From Stereocaulon alpinum (taxonomy: Eukaryota; Ascomycota; Lecanoromycetes; Lecanorales; Stereocaulaceae), in contig JAEUBA010000056.1 of assembly GCA_018257865.1 (NCBI GenBank), positions 62,001 through 126,000 on the forward strand: a DNA stretch of 64,000 nucleotides, read 5' to 3'. The notes beneath the pieces are model-generated. The model was not told where the DNA came from. It did not search any database and saw only the letters and a list, made by a program, of their open reading frames with translations. Below are positions 56,602 to 64,000 of this stretch, one piece after another. The position numbers and the translations under genes were made by a program. The first letter of the stretch is position 1. Each line of letters begins with the position of its first letter.

Positions 56602-57723
56602 TCAAAGCTTGGACTGCTTACCTCCCTTGACCCCAGTGACCGCTTCGCCGCTCAGTAGGAAATCAGGGTATGGAAACTCCGATCCCGGATTGGCCGAGTG
56701 AGTGCGCCATGCCGCGCCATCGACTGTAGGAATATCATGCGTCAGTTTTACACTCAGCACACATGGTCGTAAGAGGAACTTGACAACCCACCAACAAGAG
56801 CATGCCCGTTAACAAAATTTCCAGTATCAGAGAAAAGATATATCGTAGCATCAGCGATCTCCTTCACTGTTCCGTATCGCCCCAACGGCACACTCTTGTT
56901 CGCCTTCTCGGTGCTTGCTTTTGTCGCCAATCTTTCCATTCCCTCCGTCCCAGAGATAGGCCCAGGTGCAATGATGTTGCTTGTGACGCCTCTGGGACCA
57001 TATTCCACAGCCGTAGTGTGGCTTAGTGCGTCAACGCCGGCCTTTGCTACGCTGACGTGGGCTTGCAACGGCATCGTTGTGTAGTGAATTGTGGCCGACA
57101 TGAAGATGATTCGGCCGCCTGTTCCGGCTGGATTCGCAGTCTTACCATTGTTATTGTGGTTTCCCGCTGATTTGACTAGGTGTGGGAGTGTAGCCTTGAG
57201 CGTGTTGTATGAGCCTAGGACGTCAATGTCCATGACTGATTTGAAAGCATTGGTGCTAAGTTGATCGATTGGAGCAAGGAAGTTACCCGCTGCTCCAGCG
57301 CTGCATATACTTGATTAACAAGAATGAAAGCAGACTCAATCCGATTTAACTTACATTACAAAGTCAATTTTTCCCAGCTCGCTCACGCATTTCTCTACAG
57401 CCTTTTGCAAGCTCTCAACATTTCTGACGTCTACCGATCCGATACCAAGAACTTTGGCTCCTTTTCTCGCGGTAGCGATGTCCTTAGCGACACGTTCTGT
57501 CTTCTCAACCTGTCGCCCCACGATGCAGGCATTTGCGCCAAGATGGACGAGTGCTCGGACTTGAGCACTACAGATGGAGCCAGAACCGCCTGTACAGAAG
57601 ACGACTTTGTTCTCTGAATCAAAGGAATGAGCCAAGAGATGACTAGGTGCAGAAAGCAGGAAGATTACCAAACAAGCCATCCCTCCAAACATCGCTCAGA
57701 TATTCGTTCTTGGGTAGAGTCAT
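56602..57723 (-). CDS. SPS19: Peroxisomal 2,4-dienoyl-CoA reductase
   Basis: Four exons, 57723..57669, 57613..57355, 57300..56792 and 56723..56602 (introns 54-68 nt), encode 314 aa. It is a short-chain dehydrogenase: the first exon (MTLPKNEYLSDVWRDGLF) splices to NKVVFCTGGSGSICSAQVRA, which holds the NADP-binding TGGxGxI loop; AGAAGNFLAPIDQLSTNAFK, the helix VSVAKAGVDAL and EYGPRGVTSNIIAPGPISGT follow. The classic Tyr of YxxxK is replaced by Val-Ser-Val-Ala-Lys, as in dienoyl-CoA reductases. The protein ends in SKL, a type 1 peroxisome signal. The enzyme reduces 2,4-dienoyl-CoA with NADPH during beta-oxidation of unsaturated fatty acids; yeast Sps19 is 292 aa. A CCGAGG word lies 172 bp upstream of the start. 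Confidence 0.95.
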
Positions 57724-58224
57724 CGTAACAAGACGTCCCAAGAGCAAACAGAACAAGGAGATATTGACAGCTAATTGGCAAGCACGGACGGTCTCGAAGT
57801 TAGAGAGATCAGAAAAGAAAGATGGAAGGACATGAGCTAGAAGTAAGACCTATCCTCAGGCCGCTTGTAACACGGTTCGGCTCAATGCGTTAAGCCGAGG
57901 TTCAACTGGAGGCGTTGATCGTCTGTCTGACGTGCTTAACGAGCGTCTGGAGACGGAGAAATAGCAGAAGGTGCATGGATACTCGCTGTAACTCACGAAG
58001 TACTGTAAGCGCAAGTCGTCAATATTTGTTTGTTGCCATTGCCCCATTACCAGCCTCAGGAGGGGTACATTTGAGCCACCATGGCCTTGCCGCCGAACCG
58101 TAGACGCTAGTGCGACCGGCTTCTACTGCCATACAGAGCCGCCTTCTGCAGCATTCCATTGTTCCTCTTGGCAGCATCTTCCTCTTCATCGTTCAACAAC
58201 AAATCTCCAAGAATAGCGGCCACG
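57724..58224. other. Divergent promoter region of SPS19 and ATG33
   Basis: These 501 bp separate the two start codons, which point away from each other. The only recognised word is CCGAGG at 57895-57900. Confidence 0.5.
57895..57900. promoter_or_regulatory. Possible FarA/FarB site (CCGAGG)
   Basis: In Aspergillus, the fatty-acid regulators FarA and FarB act through a CCTCGG/CCGAGG core found upstream of beta-oxidation and peroxisome genes. The word occurs here between SPS19 and ATG33. A 6-bp match is weak evidence by itself; its place upstream of a beta-oxidation gene raises the odds. Confidence 0.4.
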
Positions 58225-58847
58225 ATGCCACTTTTAGGTGGAACAGTCACCCTCGCCAAATTCGTCGGCACCATTTCCCTCGGCCTCTTGACGGTAAGCT
58301 GCCAGCTACACACCCTACACCCTCACTCCCCCATCCGGATTCTGACTGACGCACGTCGTACCAGGGCGTATCCTACACCATCTCAACATCAACCCTCCCG
58401 CCCATCCTCGCGCTCCCTGCCGCCCGATCAGCGCATACAACATTTGTGCATCTCCGCGCCCTGACGCAACGCCATCAAATCCTCCTCTCTACCATCTCCA
58501 CCTCCTCCCTCATCATTGCCTTCATCCTCTCCCCACCACGCCGTCGGCATCCGTTCCTTCTTTGGGCACCACTCTGCGTTGGGCTAGCATACAGTAAAGA
58601 CATCTATGCGAATCTGAAAGCAAGAGTTGCGGGGAGAGGAAGGGAAGAGGCAAGTGGCGGTGGTAGTGATTCTGGAGAAGAGGAGTGGGAAGTGGAAGGT
58701 GGTAGTGTTGGGAGCTTGAATGGGGAGGTTGTAAGAGATGGGATGGAGAGGTGGAGGGGGAAGATGATGGCTAGGGGAGCGGCTTTTGCGGTTGGATGGG
58801 TTGTTAGTGTTGTGGGGCTTTGGGGCGATGGGCCGTTGTTGGATTGA
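58225..58847 (+). CDS. ATG33: Mitophagy protein Atg33
   Basis: Two exons, 58225..58293 and 58365..58847 (71-nt intron), encode 183 aa. The splice joins TISLGLLT to GVSYTISTSTLPPILALP, a conserved block of fungal Atg33. Hydrophobic segments are LAKFVGTISLGLLTGVSYTI near the N-terminus, a second (ILLSTISTSSLIIAFIL) followed by SPPRRRHPFLLWAPL, and a final helix (GAAFAVGWVVSVVGLWGDG). Between the second and last lies a Gly/Ser/Glu-rich loop (EEASGGGSDSGEEEWEVEGG), probably disordered. In yeast Atg33 sits in the mitochondrial outer membrane and is needed for mitophagy, mainly in stationary phase. The upstream in-frame ATG at 58159 would add 22 Ser-rich residues and is not preferred. Confidence 0.9.
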
Positions 58848-59115
58848 AGTATAACGTTGGGATGGATTAGCGTGTGAAGACTGGAATGATAGGGTTGTGC
58901 TTTCAGGAGTGAGCGAGCTATGGGACATGCTGTTTCGATAAGCGATAGAATAGCATCTCTACTCGGATCCGACTAGGAGAAGAAGGGTATCTCCGATCAA
59001 TAGAGTTTGAGAAAAGTGTGATTATCCATTATCATTGGGTTTCTATGGCTATGCCCTAGGGATGTTGAGCGCTATGCATGTAGGTCATCTCTCATAAATT
59101 TACTTAGTGTCATCC

Positions 59116-60634
59116 TTAGGCATGACTTTCGCCCTCGCGGGCTTCTCTTTGTCTCCTTTGCTTCGCCTGCTCGGCTTCATCTTCGCGGCTCCTGTAACCT
59201 AAGAACATCTTCAACATCGCAAGGTCGTAGCTTGCCTTCAATCCTCCGGCTATCAGAAAGGCAAGCCAAAACTTGCCGATCCCGGCCAGCCAACCTGTCG
59301 CCACCGGTCCACCACTCTGGCTTAATGTCTTCACCACATTGACTGCTCCCATGACAGCTGTCCTTTCACTAGGTAATACTGCCGCAGCAAGAAAAGCTTG
59401 CCGAGGCGCTTGGTCCATGTTCTGCATGCAAGACCGAAGGATAAGAAATACCATTGCAAGCCATCCGTAGCTTGGACTTGGAAGAGGAATGAGGGCGAGG
59501 AAGATGGCCGAAGGTAGATGCGTAAAGACCATGGATTTGATGAGACCTATTCGTTTCGATAGTGATGAAGCGACGAGATTTGAGATCGAGGAGATGATAT
59601 TCGTAACGAAGAAGAGGGTTCCTAGTTGGCCCTCTGGCAGCTTGAACTTGCGGTTGAAGAAATAGGTGATCCATGACAAAGGGACGAGGCCGGAGGCTAG
59701 GGAGTCGACTGCGAAGAGGAGACAGAGCTTGTAAAGGGTGGGACGAGACTCTGGCGATAGAGCTGGCCAAATGGACTTTCTCTTCATCTCTGGGAGGTGC
59801 GCCGGTTGCGGCGCTTTTTGCTTGGAAGACGGCTCGTCCGACGATTCTTCATCATCCGAAAGCAGGCCCTCAGCTTCAACGGAGTCTAGCTGAACGACCT
59901 CCTGATATTGTTGCTTTGGTGGTTCCGGCTCGCATTGGTCGCTCAGCAAGAGTGACAATATCAGCTTAACAACACCGAGCACTGCGTAAACTCCGAATAT
60001 GACTCGATATACGCCAACTTCTGTCCAGCCCTTAGAGAGAAGTCCCTGTGCTATCCAGCCACAGGTGATAGTCCCACATGCCGTCCCGGCGTTCCCAACA
60101 AGAGTGTACCAGGCGAATATGTCGCTGCGGATGTGGGTAGGCGTGAGTTGGGCTAGAGTAGACTCCTCGATGGCACGAAAGGGACCGATCTCGTTGCCAC
60201 TGATCAACCGTTAGCGTGCTCGTTATGTCCTCTTAGGGAATTGCTTACCTAGGACTAATAACGCCGAAGATGCTTGCTGCCACCAAGACCCAGTAGTTCC
60301 CACTGACGGCGAATACGATGCCGCTCGCGGTCATCAGAGCTGCGCCCACAGCCAGTATCCGTCGCCTTCCTAAGCCATCTGCAACTAGTGTGAGAAGGAG
60401 GCTTATGGCAACATCTCCGAGCAGCGTCAAAGTCATGAACAAGCCGATGCGGGCATCTGAGCTGCCCAGACTTGACAGGTAGAGAGCGAGAATTAAAGTC
60501 GAAGCTCCATATGCAAACAGTCGAGTGAAGCGCTGTAGACATAGAAGTTTTGTATCCCTTGAAGAATGTAATATCGAGAGAACCCCAAGTTCTTCAGCAA
60601 GTTTGGAGAGCAGGGACTTTGCTCTGGAGGCCAT
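59116..60634 (-). CDS. Major facilitator superfamily transporter
   Basis: Two exons, 60634..60249 and 60199..59116 (49-nt intron), encode 489 aa. The N-terminal half shows MFS helices (RLFAYGASTLILALYLSSLG; LFMTLTLLGDVAISLLLTLV) with the loop 2-3 signature ADGLGRRRILAVGAALM. After the splice come PSGNEIGPFRAIEESTLAQL and more helices, then an acidic cytosolic loop (LLSDDEESSDEPSSKQK) and the C-terminal half (LCLLFAVDSLASGLVPLSWI; FFVTNIISSISNLVASSLSK). It ends in a charged tail. The substrate is unknown. The sequence resembles drug/H+ antiporter-like MFS proteins rather than sugar porters, since no sugar-porter PESPR motif is seen. Confidence 0.9.
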
Positions 60635-61967
60635 ATTTTTGATAGTCCTAGAAAGGTATGTGTTGGGATCTCATTGTGGGTGAGCTGTAAGCAGTGTTGA
60701 TATTGCAGCACACCGCGATTATGGATAAATCGGCGATGATGCTAGGTCGGCTATAACTCGGAGTCTCGGCACCAATTCGGCCGAGTGGTTTGGATACCGT
60801 CGAGTTTGCCACACCTCTTGGTTGATAATCTTGTTCACGAATGGTACTATATTCCCACGATGATGAAGGTTTCCATATCGAGAAGGGTTTGAGCTCAGCC
60901 CCGCTGTCAACGCGTGTCAAAACTTGCGCTACGCGATAACAAACCATGGATCGGAAAGTCTCTTGTTGACACAGGCAGCTGAACATCTCATGGGAGAGCA
61001 ATCCAGCGAATGACTTGAATGTCTGATTTTCCCGAGGACTTCAGTCCCCGATGTTCTCTCAGCTCTTTCAGCTTTTCCAAAGCCATGACTGGCGTGCTGA
61101 GACTGTCGATTCCGCTCCTTTCTTCCTGTATAAAGATCCAGATCCATCAACAAGATGTCCCTCTCCTCGCATCGCCGGACAACCCCATTGCCTCAATTGC
61201 GCTACAGTCACATCCAATGCCTGATGTCTGCATGATCCTGTAGGTAATGCATTGGGATCAAGGTTACGGCCCATGTCTGATTTGGGGGTCGGGGATAGTG
61301 ACATTGGAAGTCAGCGCGGTAGATGTTGGGGGAACGAGCGGTGGGAAGCCTCGATGGTGTGAGAGAGAGAGGAGCGACAACTAATTCGCTCGTGTGACAG
61401 CCCTTGTCGTCACGTCAGTCATGCAACAGATGGCATACTTTGCACGGGCGACAAAGATGGGTTTAGCGTGAAGATCCCGGCGACTTGTTACCTCAGGACA
61501 CGCGTCTCCTCTCTCGTCATCACCTTAACAACTTTCAGCGAGGACATACGATATACGTACTACCGCAGACTCATGGTCCCTGGCGGGCTTAGTAGCATGA
61601 CTTCTGGTGCGAATGTTCTTCATCCTGGCTTGGTGGATAGTTTTGCAGCCAGACGTTTAAGCACAGTTTGAGTCATTCTGGCGTCCTCTAATTTCTGGAG
61701 CTCGCCCTCCCAACGTTGTATTCAGACAATGATAAGCCGCGTGAGTCAGCCCTGTACTGTAAGCTCTCGGTACCAACCGGCAAGAAGTCGGCGATTAGAT
61801 TCGTAATTCCTCAGGCATAGCTGTCAGCTGAAGGCACGACTCATATTCGAGGCTGAAAGAACGTTTCATTCGAGAGCAAGCATTATTAGCTCTTCGAATT
61901 AACGATAATGATGTAACGCGCTCCATGCGACTTGCTTTGGAAGTCTCAAACACGCCAAGCGACGACA
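60635..61967. other. Gene-free interval
   Basis: Divergent 5' flanks of the MFS and SYLF genes. Frames up to 117 codons show no motif. Confidence 0.4.
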
Positions 61968-63878
61968 ATGCCGATCCATCTCCCCGCGCTCCCTAGCTGG
62001 TCTACGACGAAGACGACCTCGAAACAGGGCTTCGACAAAGTCTACAGCCTTGTTGACAAGCTTGGAGCTCCCGTGAATAAGCTCTCAAACAAATTAGGCT
62101 CAGAAGCCTTCTGGCCCACAACCCTTGACAAGGAGTCAGACAAGGCTGCGCGCATCCTCCGAAGCTTCTGTAAAGATGGCTTCTACGTGGAGGAGGACGA
62201 CCATTCCTATCAAGATGGGAAGCCCAAGGGGAAACAAAGGGTCATTAAGAAGATACCTACGGAGGTGATTAAGAGAGCGAAGGGGCTGGCCATATTCACA
62301 ACGATGAGGACTGGGCTTTGGATTAGCGGAGCTGGAGGAAGCGGGGTTTTGATGGCTAGGAAAGAGGATGGGGAATGGTCGTCACCGTCCGGAATATTAC
62401 TACATACCGCGGGATTGGGTTTCTTGGTTGGCGTGGACATCTACGACTGTGTGTTGGTCATCAATACCGAAAAGGCTTTGGAGGCTTTCACAAAGATTCG
62501 TTTTACATTGGGTGGAGAAGTCAGCGCTGTGGCAGGACCGGTCGGTATGGGTGGCGTCTTAGAAACAGAGCTGCACAAAAGACAGGCCCCAGTTTTCAAC
62601 TACCTTAAGAGTCGGGGCTTCTATGCAGGAGTACAAATTGACGGGACTGTGCTTATCGAAAGAGGAGATGAAAACGAGAAGTTCTATGGGGAAAGATTGA
62701 AGGTTGCGGACATCTTAGCTGGCAGGGTCAGGCACGTGCCCTACGAGTGTAAGACCTTGCTCGCAACCATAAAAGCGGCCCAGGGCGACGAAATTGACGA
62801 GAGTCAGCTTCCAGCTGCCGAGCCTACGCCTGGAGACTTTGAGGTAGTAGAAGATCATGTATCAGGCTTTGGTTTACCGCCTTCGGATGATGATCCCGAT
62901 CCATTCGGCGTCAAAGCTTTAGAGCAAGAAGGCATGGAGATCAAGGAGATCAAAGACACTGGCGCAGTGAGCCGACCTAGCAGCGACGCCTTCGAATACA
63001 GACCATCCCCTTCAAGCCCAATATTCGCCAATTTCAGCAATTCGAAGAGGTTATCGAAACGAGACAGTGGACGGTTAAGCATCAGCAACAGCATTGCTAG
63101 TACCGACCGTGGAACGCAGACAGCCGACGTCCTTGATTCACCGCGGCTTACAGACTCCCCCAAGGAAGAGAGAAATCATTCTCCTGTCAAGAAAACGACG
63201 GAAAACCTCGCGGATGAAGTAGACGATGGTGAAGCGGGGCTTGATCTGGAGAACAATGACGAGCCTGCCCTTGAAACACCCGTGATCTCAAAGGCCAAAC
63301 TAGTCACTATACCGAGGAGAATACCTCCCGCTCTGCCACCCAGAAGCCCTTACCGAACCTCAGGACCCAAACCTGGCAGCTTCGAACCACCACTCAGCCC
63401 GCTTTCTAACGAACATCCTGTGGATGGACTGGGCATCAACGTGACCGGACCGTCGGAAATTCAGGGCAATCAGACATCCGATGGCCTTCACATGTCCTCC
63501 TTTCAAGATACTGCGTTAGAAGAGAAGCTTAATGAAGTCCATCTAGCGCCTCGTCAAGACCCAGAGCGACTTTCATCGAGAAACGACGGCTTTGACGAGG
63601 TTTCTTTAAGCGGATCAGAGTACTCGCGGGGGACTCCTGCGGAGACTCCATTGCCCAAAGAAGACCCAATGCATGTGGAGACGCCAAAAGCTGTGGAGGA
63701 ATCTGCACAAGCAGAAACGCCAATCAAAATGGAGGATAACGAGTCGAGCGGTGGACTCAAGGTGGAGACTTGGAAGGAGAACGAAGGGGTTGCGAAAGCA
63801 GCTGTTCATGAGCATGATGAGTTCCATTCGGTTCCGAGTACTCCACTTGATGCAGCGCCGCCCGTATTGAGCACTTAA
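61968..63878 (+). CDS. SYLF-domain protein (Ysc84/SH3YL1-related)
   Basis: An intronless frame of 636 aa from the ATG at 61968; an upstream in-frame ATG at 61932 adds 12 residues without typical features. The N-terminal 280 residues form a SYLF domain: LGAPVNKLSNKLGSEAFWPT, DKESDKAARILRSFCKDGFY, IPTEVIKRAKGLAIFTTMRT, GAGGSGVLMARKEDGEWSSP, LLHTAGLGFLVGVDIYDCVL, LGGEVSAVAGPVGMGGVLET and GFYAGVQIDGTVLIERGDEN. SYLF domains bind phosphoinositides and, in yeast Ysc84, actin at endocytic sites. The remaining 350 residues are disordered and rich in Ser, Pro and acidic residues, with proline runs (IPPALPPRSPYRTSGPKPG) that could bind SH3 domains. Unlike Ysc84 there is no SH3 domain in the frame. It likely works at endocytic or vacuolar membranes. 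Confidence 0.9.
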   Translation: MPIHLPALPSWSTTKTTSKQGFDKVYSLVDKLGAPVNKLSNKLGSEAFWPTTLDKESDKAARILRSFCKDGFYVEEDDHSYQDGKPKGKQRVIKKIPTEVIKRAKGLAIFTTMRTGLWISGAGGSGVLMARKEDGEWSSPSGILLHTAGLGFLVGVDIYDCVLVINTEKALEAFTKIRFTLGGEVSAVAGPVGMGGVLETELHKRQAPVFNYLKSRGFYAGVQIDGTVLIERGDENEKFYGERLKVADILAGRVRHVPYECKTLLATIKAAQGDEIDESQLPAAEPTPGDFEVVEDHVSGFGLPPSDDDPDPFGVKALEQEGMEIKEIKDTGAVSRPSSDAFEYRPSPSSPIFANFSNSKRLSKRDSGRLSISNSIASTDRGTQTADVLDSPRLTDSPKEERNHSPVKKTTENLADEVDDGEAGLDLENNDEPALETPVISKAKLVTIPRRIPPALPPRSPYRTSGPKPGSFEPPLSPLSNEHPVDGLGINVTGPSEIQGNQTSDGLHMSSFQDTALEEKLNEVHLAPRQDPERLSSRNDGFDEVSLSGSEYSRGTPAETPLPKEDPMHVETPKAVEESAQAETPIKMEDNESSGGLKVETWKENEGVAKAAVHEHDEFHSVPSTPLDAAPPVLST

Positions 63879-64000
63879 ACGCTGATGATGACAATGATTC
63901 TTCATAGATGTATTTTTACGGCTTGTCTTATTTTTAGAATTCAGTGATGAGCTCATGAAAGGGCCTAAGTCCCAAACAGAATCTCAAAAGAATGGCTCCA

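Noticed and set aside
1..64000. tRNA, rRNA, CRISPR array or bacterial-type operon
   Set aside because: B-box-like words (for example near 9253, 46141 and 49328) lack a matching A-box and cloverleaf; no repeat-spacer pattern exists and the genes have spliceosomal introns.

Overview
This is fungal nuclear DNA, almost certainly from a filamentous ascomycete (Pezizomycotina, perhaps Leotiomycetes; the class is inference). Evidence: many GT-AG introns of about 46-150 nt with CTNAN-like branch sites, a HET-domain gene, a WSC cell-wall sensor, Atg33, a CHAT-domain remnant, and gene spacing typical of such genomes. I found no bacterial operon, tRNA, rRNA or CRISPR array. I rebuilt 20 protein genes with exon-level coordinates by matching splice phase to conserved protein blocks, plus two less certain CDS (a SEC-C protein and a small secreted peptide). 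Three decayed genes and one MITE-like element are also described.

Layout. 0-8 kb: a long disordered protein (-), a short SEC-C zinc-motif protein (+) and a BOR1-type borate/bicarbonate transporter (+). 8-13 kb: accessory ground, with a frameshifted remnant of a fungal F-box-like/TPR-like gene, a 202-bp inverted-repeat element and a HET-domain gene. 13-16.4 kb: mitochondrial methylcrotonyl-CoA carboxylase beta subunit (7 exons) and a small mitochondrial membrane protein. 16.4-20.2 kb: gene-poor, holding a possible secreted peptide and a stop-riddled CHAT-domain pseudogene. 20.2-32.1 kb: a dense housekeeping block with MTG1, an unknown membrane-anchored protein, MEF2, an Arf-GAP (GCS1 type), a two-RRM protein and TAH18, whose first intron is GC-AG. 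32.1-41.6 kb: 9.5 kb without a recognisable gene, with two diverged direct-repeat pairs. 41.6-46.4 kb: a DUF3445 heme-domain protein and a WSC sensor. 46.4-50 kb: gene-free. 50-53 kb: a cyclin and a coiled-coil/disordered protein. 54.6-56.5 kb: two neighbouring copies of a small unrecognised family, one broken and one intact, sharing an intron position. 56.6-64 kb: peroxisomal 2,4-dienoyl-CoA reductase (ends in SKL), ATG33, an MFS transporter and a SYLF-domain protein.

How the genes relate. Housekeeping genes are strongly mitochondrial or peroxisomal: MCC beta (leucine breakdown), MTG1 and MEF2 (mitoribosome assembly and recycling), ATG33 (mitophagy), SPS19 (unsaturated fatty-acid beta-oxidation), TAH18 (electron supply to cytosolic Fe-S assembly). 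They alternate with fast-evolving accessory DNA (HET, CHAT, F-box-like, orphan duplicates) in which most of the broken genes lie. I saw no single previously undescribed multi-gene system. The strongest novelty candidates are the orphan 'YWW' gene pair, the CHAT remnant decayed by stops without frameshifts, and the inverted-repeat element beside the HET gene.
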